NCBI GenBank assembly: GCA_002104985.1
Contig: MCGO01000009.1
Span: 248,001 to 312,000, forward strand
DNA: 64,000 nucleotides
Direction of reading: 5' to 3'
Origin: Rhizoclosmatium globosum
Lineage: Eukaryota; Chytridiomycota; Chytridiomycetes; Chytridiales; Chytriomycetaceae
The position numbers and the translations under genes are program-made. A model generated the notes under the pieces. The model had not been told where the DNA came from and made no database searches. It worked only from the letters and a program-made list of their open reading frames with translations. Shown here piece after piece: positions 48,975-60,324 of the stretch. How positions within the stretch are numbered: the stretch's first letter is position 1; each line of letters starts with the position of its first letter.

Positions 48975-49785
48975 TTATCGATTCGTTGATCTCTTCACTC
49001 GCTCCTCACTCTGAAACCGGAATCACAATTTATAAGACCTCACCTTGTCGTCCTTGCAAACATCAAAGACAAGATCCTCTTCGCCAGCCACTTTCCCACT
49101 ACCTGTTCTAGCCGCAACAAGAACGACTCTCTGGCTATCATCTGCGTTGGAGAGAGGATTGGCGGCCATCATCAAGTCCGAAGCCACCTCAAGGGCCCAA
49201 TCTATAGTGCTCTCGACACCGGCCTTGACCTAGATCGGACAGTGCATTCAGCGACACGAGATGTGACAAGACGCAATACTTACGATGAAGGTACCTCTGG
49301 AAGTGACAATGACAATCTCCTTCTGCAGAGTGACTGGAGCCATGCGGGTAGTTTGGCGGTTGATCGCCCTCGTTCCTGCCGTGCTGACACCGCCACTCGA
49401 AGCCGGTTTAATTGATTGATTCGATCGGGTGCGCGAGACGGAGGGCAGCTGCGAGTGAGGTCTAGCAGAGGATGAAGTTGACGATGAATTCGAGGTTGCA
49501 CGGGCGCGTGTTCTCGTTGTTGAGGGTGGCGGAGTCGGCGTGAACACGTGTTTCTGTTTGGGCTCGGGCGGCGGCGGCGGCTCGCGGAGGTACAGCGAAC
49601 CCTGCGAGAAGGTGTCGGGCCGAACCACTTGAAGTCCTTTTGCACGACGACTCCCGATGTCGGTGTTGGTGTCGCTGTCGGTGTGGGGCCGGGCTTGGTG
49701 GTTGACGGTCGGCTGGTTCCCGGGACGACTTGGACCGCGATCGGCTCATTCCTGGTGGCGCCGAAGGAGTCGTCATCCTCGTTGG
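48975..49785 (-). CDS. Unidentified protein with disordered Pro/Ser/Thr-rich N-terminus
   Basis: Exon A (49284 to about 49785) reads through a Pro/Thr/Ser/Arg-rich region with VVVQKDFKWFGPTPSRR, SQGSLYLREPPPPPEPKQK and, at the end, VTLQKEIVIVTSRGTFIV. The intron 49230-49283 (GTAAGT...CTAG) joins it in frame to exon B (49045-49229) KAGVESTIDWALEVASDLMM and SQRVVLVAARTGSGKVAGEE. After a second intron a short exon ends SEERVKRSTNR at 48975. One frame break lies near 49600. Exon B could form a small alpha/beta fold. No family recognised. No in-frame ATG is visible upstream of the acidic EDDDSFG start, so the 5' end is missing; it may be linked to the neighbouring polyproline gene, but phases do not match. 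Confidence 0.45.
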
Positions 49786-50403
49786 TGGGAGAAATTGGTT
49801 CACCTGTTTCACATTCATCACCCTCAAAACATAGAGAGACACATGGCCATTCACCCTTATTTCTTTATAGTATGGACTCTAACGGAGTGCATTATGCCTC
49901 CTGATTTAAATTCTAAAGAAACTGTTTTGCATACGAAACCTCTGCTCCAGTAGTGGAGAATCAGAAAGAAGTGCACAAATGAGGGAGGAATATTGAAAAC
50001 TTTCTTGGCAGCTATCGCACACAGAACCTGAGAATATTTTTGACATTAATCACGATGGAATGCGTTGGCGTCATTCTTACGTTATTCAAGTTGTCCTTAC
50101 AAGCGTAAAGAGTCAGATCCTTTACTTTCGTAAACTCTCCATTCAAAGTTCTAACTATATTAAGATGGAAAATTCACAGTCGTCCTCAAAGAGCCTGAAG
50201 CTTCCCCAACCAGTATTCGTCTGCCGAGACTCAACTACACAACCACAAGTTTATTTCACGTGTATTGTATTCATATAAGAACGACGGGGAATAATATCAA
50301 TAAAAAAACTGGACTACAAACGGGTGTAAAGACAAAAAATCACATCACAACTATCCCATCCCCCAACACTAATGCATGATGAATAAATCCCAATAGCACT
50401 CAT
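49786..50403. other. Intergenic between two minus-strand genes
   Basis: About 620 bp with no recognisable gene; only short frames without motifs. Confidence 0.45.
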
Positions 50404-52177
50404 TTACAAGAAGTAGTCTGGAGTTCTTCTTGTAACGTGTGGTTCACCACGTCTTGGTGCAGGATCAAATTGCAAGCTACATTAAAGGGAATCCATTAGC
50501 CCCATCAAATTCAAAACCATATCCATAAAACAAAAGAACTCACAAGTATACTTCAAATGCTCATCAATCTCCATAATAGCCGCCTGATTTCCACATCGAT
50601 AACAGTAATTGGGTGCCGAGAAAATCGTCACAACATTCTTCTCCTGTGCCCAGTTGTATCCTTCCATAACAAGCTGATGCGCACGTGAAATCAATGTGAG
50701 TCCGTTGTTTCTGTTGAACGCTTCAGAGATATCTTGCCCAAAGGTGTATCCGGCACCACGGGGCGAGATTCCCCAGCCGCAGCGTTCATCTGGGTCGGAC
50801 CAGAGGAGGTCACACATTGGGCCTTCGTGGGGCACTTCTTGGATACGGTCAAGGGAGCGGACGTGGTCGAGTGTGTCGATAGAGGGGGAGAGACCTCCGT
50901 GGAGACAGAAGATCTTTTTTGTTTTTCGTTATTAGTTAAGGTGCTGGTTTTATATGTGTGGTCGAACATGGACTCTTTCTCATTGCTTCCTTGGTCAATG
51001 TTCACTTTGTTCGCTATTTTCTTTGGATTTGCCTGATCACATCGAGCTCCGGTCAAGGCTTGCCTATGCAATTCGCTTCGCGAGAGGTTGTTCGCTGCGC
51101 TCACTCATTTTTTGGCTCCGCCTGAAGGTAAAGGGCTCCGGTCGTGACCTCCCTATGCAATTCGCTTCGCAAAAGTCCGTTCGCTGCGTTCACTTTCTTT
51201 CGTTTCTCTGTTCGCTCACACATTTCCACATGATATATAGTCACCCACCTGATCATCAATCAAAGCCGTCAACGGAAGGTAATCAAACAAATCGGTGAAA
51301 TACTTCCAAACATTTGCATTCCCATACTTTCTCAAGCACTCATCATAGAAGCCATAGACCTGAGTAATCTGTCTAGATTCATGGTTTCCTCTGAGGATGG
51401 TGACACGGTCACGGTACCGGACTTTGAGGGAGACGAGGAGGGAGACGGTCTCGACGGAATAGTAACCACGGTCGACGTAGTCACCCATGAAGAGGTAGTT
51501 TGTGTCAGGACAGTTTCCACCGATTTTAAAGAGTTCCATGAGGTCGTGGAATTGACCGTGGATGTCGCCGCAGACGGTTACGGGGCAGCGGACTGGTTGG
51601 ACGTTTGATTCTTCCATAAGGATTTCGCGGGCCTTTTTAGTTTTTAATGATGGGGGTTAGTCAATGTGACAGGAGTGGGTTTGTCCAAGCGATGGTAAAA
51701 GGGGGTCCCTCTTGATGAGCGCGAATCACTATTCAAATAATCCATAGTACAATAGTATTTGAGGGGCTTTTGATGCTGTTGCAGTTGCTGGTGGGGGCAC
51801 ACCAGAGACACCGCTTTCAATTGAGGAGCCTCTGGCCCACTGAAGCACAGCCTCCCCCTCCCTTCTATTCACTTCAATATTTGATACCGGGATTTGAAGG
51901 CTGGCCACGCGTTTCGAGTGACCACTTGATATAACCCATTATTTGACAAGGCCTCTGTCCTCTTACTCGTCCGTCTCTCCCTTTCCCTCTCCCTTCCAAC
52001 CAAGTAGCCCACGAGTACTCGTCCAGCGAGTCCAACAACGAGAGCCGAACCAATCAAAGCGACACGCACCTTCTCGCACAGTTTCTTCACATCGGCCTCA
52101 CTCAATTGTTTGCACTCCATCAGCGTCGACACCCAGCCATCGACTTCAGACACGTTTTCAACGATGCGGGCGGCCAT
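50404..52177 (-). CDS. Protein phosphatase 2A catalytic subunit
   Basis: Exons: 52070-52177 ([20 protein letters not shown] ... [11 protein letters not shown]), 51249-51632, 50544-50913 and 50404-50476. All PPP-family motifs are present: [76 protein letters not shown] and [15 protein letters not shown], which bind the two metals and the phosphate. The C-terminus is TPDYFL, the carboxymethylated tail specific to PP2A (not PP4 or PP6). About 311 aa, normal length. The exon 3/exon 4 join is one base short. Introns 1 (51633-52069, 437 nt) and 2 (50914-51248, 335 nt) are six to eight times longer than usual for this genome, and intron 2 holds a repeat. Acts in a heterotrimer with scaffold A and regulatory B subunits. 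Confidence 0.95.
51040..51230. repeat. Two diverged direct repeats in PP2A intron 2
   Basis: GCTCCGGTC ... CCTATGCAATTCGCTTCGC ... GTTCGCTGCG(C/T)TCACT occurs twice, at about 51048-51105 and 51128-51195, roughly 80 bp apart. The sequence is unlike the surrounding AT-rich intron. Together with GTTCGCTCAC near 51210 it gives three GTTCGCTnnn(C)TCAC-like ends. Confidence 0.6.
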
Positions 52178-52287
52178 TTGTTTTTTGAGGTTGTTTTGAG
52201 TAAGAGGGGTTGTGTGTGTGTGTTGTGTGTGTGTTTTGTGTGGGTGAAAGAAGAAAATTGGATAGTGAAAAAAGTACTTTGAAAACG
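52178..52287. promoter_or_regulatory. Divergent promoter between PP2A and RhoGEF with a TG-rich tract
   Basis: 110 bp between the ATGs at 52177 (minus) and 52288 (plus). It contains a TG-rich run at about 52210-52240 (GTTGTGTGTGTGTGTTGTGT). No TATA box seen. Promoter function inferred from gene orientation. Confidence 0.45.
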
Positions 52288-54416
52288 ATGGATGTTGGCT
52301 CGCTTCCCGATGACATGATTGGTTTGTAGTCAGTCACAGTGGCAAGAAGGAGAAGAGGCTTACGTAAGCGGCGCTAGATCCGCCGCTTCTTCGGTCGCCG
52401 TTGTACTCGGCCGATGCGATGGTGTTGCTTACTCCCTTTCTGATTGATGCGATATCGGGGACACTGCCAGATGTACGTGCTTGTTTTTGTTTTGTTTTGT
52501 TTTGTTAGAAGTTGGTGTAGCTGAATTGGGGCTCGTTGTAGGATGCCGATGACTGGAACTCGGTCACTATCAACTGGATTGCTCCTATTACTCCGGCTCG
52601 GAGGTGTGTTCCGTTACCTTAAGCATTCTATACCACAATCTTTCTACTGGAAGAGACTTGCTGTGAAGGGATGGAGGAGGTGATGTGATGGGGTTTGCGG
52701 ACTGGCGGTGGAGCAGCACAACCTCATCGAATAGGAGTTCTGCCGCAGAACGCATCAACAACACGTATCGTACAAAGCATTTTAGATCCTCTAGTACCTC
52801 CCTTCGGTCGTTCCTTCCACTTGAACACTCAAACCAGCCTCATTTCATTCCACTCACCACACCCAACTCCATTTCCACTCCACACCCCCCGCACACAATC
52901 AGAGCAAAGACCCATACTACTACATCACACACGATCCATCCGGCTCGAAACGCGGTTACGCCGTCCTCGAAATTCTAACTACCGAAGAAACATATTACCA
53001 TGAACTCACTATCGTTAAGGAAGTCATTCAACGAAACTCAGGGAATTAAATATTCTCTCGGATTATGCTATGAAGACTATTTTTGAAGGGATGGGTGAGT
53101 CTTGAGTTGTTAGTGTGGGAGGTCAATTAGTTAAGAATAGTGAGTGATGCGAGCAACAAGAAACCGCAGGAAACATGCTTTCACAATTGCGTTGGAAAGA
53201 TCTGGAAAAATGAATTGGAAACGATAACGACGCAATATAGAAGGGTAGGATGAAATATACTAACTCCCATCACTGAATCAAGATGAATTGCATGAATTAC
53301 ATACCAAAATGCTGGCAAGTATGAAAGAAGTGTGTGACGATCAATCATGGTCTCCTACAGATTCCAAAATTTCAGAAGTCTTCCTCGAAAACGTGAGCAA
53401 CAGTTGTTTGACTTTACAAAGTATTAACAATGCAAACAATAGTCTCACAAACTTGAGAAATTGTACGTCATATACATTGACAACAGAGAACGTTCAGAAA
53501 AGACAATCATGGACTGCCAAAACAAGGACGAAAACTTCAAAAACTTTCTCGCTCAATGTACAAAGTCGCGTGAAACAAAGTTCACTGAACTGAAAGAACT
53601 GCTTTTGAAACCTTTCCAGCGTCTGACGAGATACCCTCTCCTCCTCCGAGGTAAAATTCTCCATTCCCCCAACACTTCACATCAAAAAAAAACAAACTCA
53701 ACCTATCCTCCCATTCACACAGAACTCAACAAACAAACCCCTGACACCCACGCCGAAAAACCAATCATCCTCCAAGCAATCACAGCAATGGAAAACATTG
53801 CCCACTCCGTCGACGAAAAAATGGGCCAAATCAAATCAACAGTCCTCCTCTTCCAAGCACAACGCGAAACAAAAGACTGTCCCGCAACAATCATTGCCAA
53901 CAATCGTAAATGCCTGCTCACGATTGACGCGATGGATAACCGCGCTGTTCGGAATAAGCTGTTTTTGTGTAATGATTTGATTATGGTTACGACGTATGAG
54001 AAGACGGGTGGATTTGGGAGTGCGTATTTCAGACCGTTGGCGGCGGCGGAGGGGGGTATTGGAGGTGGTGCTGGAGGGAGTGCTGGGAATATTAGACCGA
54101 GTTATAAGTTTTTGCGGTTTATTGATTTGTTGGATATTGAGGATGTTGAGGATTTGGCTGGTAATTATTGTCTTTTCTGGGTGTTTTGGGTTGTTTGGTG
54201 CTAACCATCGCGACAGATGATATTCTCAAGATCAAGTTGCGGACACCTGGTCCTAATAGTTTGAGTACATTGACCAGTTTGAATGGAAGCCCGCTGCCTA
54301 TGGTGTTGGACTTCAAGATTGACAGTCAAGCTGCTGGAAATGCAAAGAACAGGTTCACCTTTGTACAGACTTTCCAAAATGAAATCAAGCTTGCGAGAAA
54401 ACATGCTCAAAAGTGA
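52288..54416 (+). CDS. DH-PH Rho guanine-nucleotide exchange factor
   Basis: Likely start MDVGSLPDDMI at 52288, then short exons (AALDPPLLRSPLYSADAMVL, DADDWNSVTINWIAPITPAR) and a Pro/Ser/Thr-rich stretch. The DH domain begins YAVLEILTTEETYYHELTIV near 52950, the CR1 signature, and includes the CR3 signature LLLKPFQRLTRYPLLLR near 53610-53650. An intron separates it from the last DH helix (ITAMENIAHSVDEKMGQIKS). A PH domain follows (KCLLTIDAMDNRAVRNKLFL, LIMVTTYEK, a Gly/Ala-rich loop, RPSYKFLRFIDLLDIEDVED, RFTFVQTFQNEIKLARK). It ends at 54416. Exchanges GDP for GTP on Rho-family GTPases at membranes. Frame breaks near 52930, 53040 and 53465. Divergent from PP2A. Confidence 0.85.
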
Positions 54417-54580
54417 GGGGATTGCTGTGGATTGCGAGTTTCTCCTCCTTTTACGTCTATTTACGTTGAGTTGAATCCATGTGTTTCTCTTGTATTTTGT
54501 CATTAGTGTAGTTGAATAGATAAGTTGTCAAATGTACCCTCAAAAGCGTATCACATTATTTATTAGGTAATTATAACAAC

Positions 54581-56175
54581 CTAAGACGACACCAATAGCT
54601 CCGATGAAGTTTTATCCCCCAGCTCCACATTCTCACTCACCTGTGACACAGGCGGTGCTGTCAAACTCCAAAACTTTCTAAACGCAACCCCAAGCATCAA
54701 AGAAACGAAAAACACCCCAATATCCATCCAAAACGTTGCTCTATATCCATCTGAAATATCTTCCACATTCTTACTCAACCCGGTAATCGTATCCGCAACC
54801 GTAAACTCCACCGCAATCCCGATTCCACTCCCCAACTGCACGACCGTATTCAACATACCGCCCGCAAAAGATCGATGCTCCTCACTCACAGACGTTATCA
54901 ACAGGATATTGAAAAAGTTGAATACAACGTCGAACCCAAGAACAATTGTACAGAGCGCAGGGAAGGCTAGAGCCCAGTACGTGATTGATGCGCGCACGAA
55001 AGAGAACAGAATAGCGGCTACGATCATGGAGCAGTGGCCAAAGATGAGGAAGGGGAGTGGGTTTGGGTAACGTGTCGCTAGGTACCCTGTTGCTGATGCG
55101 GTTAAGAATCCGACAACCATCATGGGGATAAGGTGGACTGCTGTCATGACGGTTGAGTACTTGTATACATTGAGTAGCGAGAGGTTTGCGAAGATGGCGA
55201 AACCGTTGAATCTGTGTAGAAATAGATTAGAAGTTATCTTGGGGATATTCAGTGACGTACGCGAAAAAGACCAGAAACGTCATGATAATTATCAACGTCG
55301 TTTGTGGGTTGAAGAAAGTCTTTGGAATCAATGGAACAGGGGCCTTTTGCTCCCACCAAACGAAAACTACCATTCCAATGATTGACAAAATCAACGTGGA
55401 CAGAATTTCGGCAGAAGCCCATCCATCAATAGATCCCGCAGAAATAGCATAAATAAACATGATCAAAGAGGCTGTCGAAACCAATGCTCCAAAGTAATCA
55501 ATCTTGGCAGCTTGATCCCATAGATTCCCTTCATAAGCCTTATCTTTCGGCAGTACAATAATGCCGGCAGCCATTGTAAGAAACGTCAGTCCCGCATACA
55601 AAAGAACACAGCTCTCCACCCAGCCGCCTGTCCAATAGTTCCACTAATGAAAAGCCCACTAATGAATCCAAGCGGCGATGCAGCTCCAAACTGCGAAAGC
55701 GCAATGTTCCGTTCAGCAGGATCAGAGAACAGGTCGGTAATCGCACCAACAGCAGATGGGATGTTGGCAGCAGCGCCAATGCCTTGTAATGCTCTTCCGA
55801 TGATCAAATGTTTGACGGACGGTGCGAATCTGGTGAATCGAGTGAATCAGCCTCAGTTGATTACAAATAACGTCCAATAGGAGTTTGAAACCAAACATAC
55901 CCACAGTAGATTGACGTTATCGTCAACCATCCCATCCCAAACACAACTCCCTTCTTCTTCCCAAACAAGTCAGTTAGCCTGCCAAACAGGAGGAGGAGGC
56001 CTCCAAAGGTAAGGTTGTACGCCGACAGGATCCATTGAGCTTCACTTGGTGATGGATTCAGGGATTCGGAGATGATGGGAAGGATGATGGTGAGTCCCAG
56101 GAAAACGTCGAGAAACTGGGCTGAACAGAGAACAAGGTGGCAGAGACGGCGGTTGGGCTGCTTTTCTGATGGCAT
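54581..56175 (-). CDS. Major facilitator transporter, DHA2-like drug/H+ antiporter type
   Basis: ATG at 56173-56175 (MPSEKQPNRRLCHLVL). Helix 1 contains FLDVFLGLTIILPII. The loop 2-3 motif A is GRLTDLFGKKKG and helix 4 has IIGRALQGIGAAANIPSAVG. Motif C in helix 5 is PLGFISGLFISGTIGQAAGW. Intron near 55830-55895, another near 55215-55258. About 14 helices in total: FLTMAAGIIVLP, FGALVSTASLIMFIYAISAG, STLILSIIGMVVFVWW, LIPMMVVGFLTASATGYLA and a final FWMDIGVFFVSLMLGVAF. The acidic C-terminus ends SSELLVSS. Substrate cannot be read from sequence. One frame break near 55620 where VFFC changes frame. Divergent from the nucleoside transporter. Confidence 0.85.
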
Positions 56176-56422
56176 TTTTTGAAAGATGTTGTTGTCCAAT
56201 GGGAGAACTTGTCTGGCTTGATTTCGAATAATTAATTATGAGTAATCGTCTTATTGCATGGAAGGTAGAACACGCAGGCATTCGCTCGTTCCTTGGGCAT
56301 CGGTGGTCCAACAAGAAAAGCGGGTTATTTTTGGTATTTCCCGTAGAATATGTCAGCGATGCACTAGTTCTTTTAATAGTTCAATTCAACATACGTTTTT
56401 TCTTTGAACCAAACCGTGAAAA
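56176..56422. promoter_or_regulatory. Divergent promoter region, MFS / CNT transporters
   Basis: 247 bp shared 5' region between two transporter genes on opposite strands. No specific element recognised; co-regulation is possible but only inferred from layout. Confidence 0.4.
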
Positions 56423-58250
56423 ATGGCTATTCCACACAACAAAGCAGTCATTGACTTGAACCCAACCAACGGCCTTGGCGACACCATCGAAGCCCAATCC
56501 AAGGAAAAGAAGAAGTTTGGAAAGAGAGATGCCAAAACTGCCCTCTACCATTTGGCCATTTGGCTGCCACTGACTGCCTTCATCATCGCGGTCATCATCA
56601 AAGGTCAAGGGAAGCCTGGATACGTGTTTGCAATTGTTGTCTACGTTCTCATCACGCTGAGATTCTTGGCCCAGCACATTTCTATGAGCCAACTTATTTA
56701 CGGTATGTTTGTTTCGGACCTGTGTTCTAGAAGGAAACTAAAAATAGCGTCCAATGAAATTTAGAGCCACTTGGGAGAGCTTGGAACCTCACTATCGGAG
56801 CTGGAGTTAATGCGGTTCCAGAGAAATTCCAGCTTCCAATTGCTGGTGTTGTTTACTTGGCGATTCTCCTTGCCGTCGCGTGCGGATCTCCTATCACTGA
56901 AACTGGAAATATCGGACAAAGACTCCAGTCCATTGCAGGAATTATTCTTATGACAGCTTTACTCTACGGCTTCTCAAATGATAGAAAGAACATTCCTTGG
57001 GGAACGGTCCTTTCTGGTTTCTACATCCAATACATCATCGCGATTTTCATTCTCAAGACTCAGATTGGTGTCGACATCTTCTGGTTCTTGTCTAACTTGA
57101 TTACTACCTTCTTGGAGGAGTCGACAGCTGGTCTTGAATTTGTTCTTGGAGCCAAGGCGAACAACCCGTTTAAATACACATTTGCTGTGGCTGTTCTTCC
57201 TGCGATTCTATTCTTTGTTTCTTTCATTTCAATCGTCTACTATATTGGTGGTATGCAGTACATTGTTGGAAAGTTTGCTTGGATCATGGTTCGCTTGATG
57301 GGTACCTCTGGAGCTGAGTCTGTTGTGGCTGCTGCTTCTCCTTTCGTTGGACAAGGAGAGTCAGCACTTCTTGTTAAGCCCTTCGTTGAGTTTATGACTC
57401 GATCTGAAATCCACTCCGCCATGGTCTCCGGTTTCGCGACTATTTCTGGATCCGTTTTGATTGCTTACATCAATTGTAGGATATTCTTTTCTTTGATATT
57501 TGCTTAACCTTTCATGTTATAGACACTGGTAACAACCCATCGTCCACTTCTACCTTATTGGCTTCTTGCTTGATGTCTGTTCCCTGCTCGCTTCTTGTCT
57601 CCAAGATCATTTACCCAGAGACTGAAGAATCAATCACCAAGGGTACCGTTAAAGTCCCAGAAACCGATGAAAAAGATGCAAACTTACTTGACGCTGCTTC
57701 CAAGGGAGCCGCTATCGGTGTTCAACTCTGTCTTCTTATCACTGGTTCCCTTTTGGCCATCATTTCACTGTATCAATGTGCCAACGATATTGTCGCTTGG
57801 GCCTTCAACATGGTCGGCATTGCCAACTGGATTGACTCCTCCCAACCAGTTTCCATCCAGCTTCTCCTTTCATACATTTTTTGGCCAGTCGCTGTTTGCC
57901 TTGGTATTCCAGTTGGCGATGCGCGCAAGTCTGCCGAATTTATGGCAACCAAATTGGTGGTGAACGAGTTTGTTGCATACGCGAATTTGCACGACTATGC
58001 CTTCCAGGTTAACGCTACAGCAGACGGATCTTATCCATTGAACGGAGCTTTCCCACTTCGTACTGTCCGCTTGATGAGTTTTGCACTTTGCGGGTTCGCG
58101 AATATTGGTTCAATTGGAATTCAGACCTCAATTCTGGGAGTTATTGCTCCTTCTCGTAGAAAGGATTTAGCTGAATTGGCTCTGTCAGCCATGTTGACTG
58201 GAGCTTTTTCTACTTGGATCTCAACTGCCGTAGCTGGTGCCATTTTGTGA
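56423..58250 (+). CDS. Concentrative nucleoside transporter (SLC28/CNT family)
   Basis: Three exons with clean joins: 56423-56702, 56765-57475, 57523-58250; 572 aa with no frame problems. N-terminal cytosolic tail, then TM segments starting IWLPLTAFIIAVIIK. Core CNT motifs: IQYIIAIFILKTQIG, FWFLSNLITTFLEESTAGLE, LMGTSGAESVVAAASPFVGQ with GESALLVKPF (nucleoside site), MVSGFATISGSVLIAYI, KLVVNEFVAYANL (Na+/nucleoside region) and FALCGFANIGSIGIQTSILG, the family signature. About 10-11 helices. Imports nucleosides at the plasma membrane by coupling to Na+ or H+. The intact frame shows that frame breaks in neighbours are not universal. Confidence 0.95.
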
Positions 58251-58314
58251 TGTCTCGCAACGAAAATTAATTAAAGAGGGCATAATTTTTATATATGTAA
58301 ATTACCAATGTTGC

Positions 58315-58716
58315 TCAAGAAGGTGGGAATAACGGATATCGGGTTGAAGGTACTGCTAACCATTGAGTAAGCAAATAATTTACGTTTGATTTTTCCTGAG
58401 GGATATTTGCCAAGGGCTGTAGGGGCTGCAGTGGACATAATAACTGCGGCGATAGCTGGTGATTCGGGAGTGGCTGATCTAGGAATGCTGTTTGATTGAG
58501 CCAGTTAAGAAGATACATATCGTTCGCGTTTTCTTCCTGGGTTGTCCTGGATACGATGGCTGTTAGTGATTCCTGAACATCAGGTAAAACTTGCCTTCTA
58601 TCAGAATAATAACATGTAATACCCTTCATTCGACATCCTGTGCAGCCATTAAGTTCCTTGGTGCATCCCTTCTTTTTGATGCGACATTCCTCACAGGATG
58701 TTCGTTTGACAGTCAT
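58315..58716 (-). CDS. Mini Zn2Cys6 zinc-cluster protein 4 (single exon)
   Basis: ATG at 58714-58716, 133 aa without intron. The first 20 residues (MTVKRTSCEECRIKKKGCTK) are almost those of mini gene 3 at 6471-6963, with the cluster at Cys 8, 11, 18, 25, 28, 35. The tail is Leu/Gln-rich and ends TQWLAVPSTRYPLFPPS, the shared C-terminal signature, right at the stop. No MHR domain. The missing intron and the near-identical cluster suggest recent dispersal, possibly through a cDNA copy, although no poly-A remnant is visible. The complete frame argues that small size is the real state and not the result of decay. Confidence 0.85.
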   Translation of the reverse strand: MTVKRTSCEECRIKKKGCTKELNGCTGCRMKGITCYYSDRRQVLPDVQESLTAIVSRTTQEENANDMYLLNWLNQTAFLDQPLPNHQLSPQLLCPLQPLQPLANIPQEKSNVNYLLTQWLAVPSTRYPLFPPS

Positions 58717-58836
58717 AGTTTGTGTGCAGATTTTTCCCTTGCGCAGTTACGCAAAGGATGAGCGATTATATATTCCAAGAGTGGTGGTAAAGTCGCTGTT
58801 CTTGAATTCCAGCTGAACGCTTGAGGAGACACAAGT

Positions 58837-58848
58837 TTGGAGATTCCG
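58837..58848. promoter_or_regulatory. GGAGAT-type upstream element of mini gene 4
   Basis: TTGGAGATTCCG about 121-132 bp upstream of the ATG at 58716. The following bases (GTGTTCTTCCG) resemble the segment after GGAGAT upstream of copy A (GTTGCATCTTCCG). Inferred only. Confidence 0.3.
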
Positions 58849-59007
58849 TGTTCTTCCGCCAAATTGTTACAGCCCAAATTTATAGTCTAATTCGTTTTTA
58901 CTTCATTTGAGTTGTTGGTTATAAACCACATCACAAAAGCTTCTTCCTTTTGAATTTGTCTGCAAAATCATGGAGATCACTGTATAGAGATCGTCTCTCC
59001 TCATCCT

Positions 59008-59016
59008 CCGATCTCC
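59008..59016. promoter_or_regulatory. CCGATCTCC upstream of mini gene 5
   Basis: Exact inverse of GGAGATCGG, 69-77 bp upstream of the ATG at 59085. Role inferred. Confidence 0.3.
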
Positions 59017-59084
59017 AAGTCACGAAAAGTATCGCAAGAACACAATCTGATCCAGGACTCCATCAAACGGCGGTTGCCATTTCA

Positions 59085-59372
59085 ATGAGTGAAGTCAAGT
59101 GGAGCCGGAAAGGTTGTCGCGAATGCAGGGCCAAGAAGAAAGGTTGTTCGAGGGAGTTGGATGGCTGTGTTAGTTGCAAAAGCAAGGGCGTTGAATGTGT
59201 TTATCTGATGCTGGAAAACAAGTAAGTCGCTTTAGTTTCTTGATCCTATCCTATTGCTAAAACACTACCCTACAGTGCAAACGTGGCTGAACGAGCACCT
59301 CAATTAATACAACCGTCTGGAAACTCAAATAACAAGCGCGTCACCGATATCGCCAATTTGCTGCTCTTTTGA
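59085..59372 (+). CDS. Mini Zn2Cys6 zinc-cluster protein 5 (shortest, 77 aa)
   Basis: Exon 1 59085-59221 (137 nt, phase 2), intron 59222-59275 (54 nt, GTAAGT...CTACAG), exon 2 59276-59372. Cluster at Cys 11, 14, 21, 28, 31, 38 (GCRECRAKKKGCSRELDGCV). The tail is 30 residues and ends RVTDIANLLLF, so it stops at the point where the other members have LLxQWL. The exon 1 length and phase match the other mini genes closely (134 nt, phase 2). ATG 59085 is chosen because it places the cluster at the N-terminus as in the paralogues; the frame is open further upstream. Confidence 0.75.
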
Positions 59373-59399
59373 ATAAGATAAATAACTATTATAGAAGAT

Positions 59400-60253
59400 T
59401 CACTTTGTTTCTGAAGTATTCGAACTATTATCCATGCCAACACATTCAGCACCCAGTTCGCGCAAATAATCAATCATAATTTCATGTCTCTTGATTCCCA
59501 TTCGTTTTCCTTCCTCCGTTAACAGTCGATCTTTAAGTTTGAGGAGTTTCTCGAAAAAGTGGCCAACTGTTGATCCAGTGTCTTTTCGAGAATATTCCTG
59601 CTCCGTTAGTTCTCGACTTGTGTTTGAAAAGCAGCCTGTTGGAGACAGGGATTCAGTGTCATAGAGTGGGCGGTCTCGTGATCCTCCAAAGGCAAAGGCA
59701 CGAGCAATTCCTATTGCACCCATAGCATCCAACGTATCTGCATCCTGAACACACGCCAATTCAATCGACATTTCCTGATTGTACTTCTCTCTTTCTTCAG
59801 CATTCGCAAATGCATTCTTCTTGAAACCAACTCTTGATGCAACTGACGCGACTCGCAACACTGTTTCTGCGGGGCAGTTGGTAGTTTTGAAGAATGCTAT
59901 GACGCCATTAGCAGAAAGGCTTCAACTCAACTAGAGATAGCAAGGTCCTCACCAGCAATCAGAGCCTCAATCTCAGCCTGGTTCCGATCAATCTTTGTAA
60001 GTTTATAGTCGCCGATATCGTGCAGAAGAGATGCCAGCTCCACAATCAGAGCATCTGCACCAGAAACAGAGGCAAGATGCACAGCCGTTGCCCTTACTCG
60101 CTGAATGTGCGCAAAGTCATGGGCCTGGAAACACAGGAACTTCATTTATAGCTTATTATTAGTTTAAAACGTGATTACCGCGTCGGCATTCGCGAGTTCT
60201 TTCCTCACAAAGTGTTCAGTGGCAGCAACCACATCTTGCTTCATTTGAGCCAT
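59400..60253 (-). CDS. HD-domain phosphohydrolase (YedJ-like)
   Basis: ATG at 60251-60253. Exon 1 60179-60253 (MAQMKQDVVAATEHFVRKEL), then, after an intron at 60125-60178, AHDFAHIQRVRATAVHLA and VELASLLHDIGDYKL, which supply the metal ligands H...HD of the HD superfamily. A further intron (about 59897-59949) leads to AFFKTTNCPAETVLRVASVA and QDADTLDAMGAIGIARAFAF, the conserved block with the last Asp of YedJ-type enzymes. It ends EKLLKLKDRLLTEEGKRMGI and a short tail at 59400. About 237 aa, cytosolic. Family members cleave phosphate esters of nucleotides or related metabolites; the substrate here is unknown. Same strand as the helicase gene upstream, 71 bp apart. Confidence 0.85.
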
Positions 60254-60324
60254 TATTCGAAATCAACAAACCAAGTGTCAAAGCTTTAAAACAATACGCC
60301 TCACTAGATACTTTCTCGAAATTG

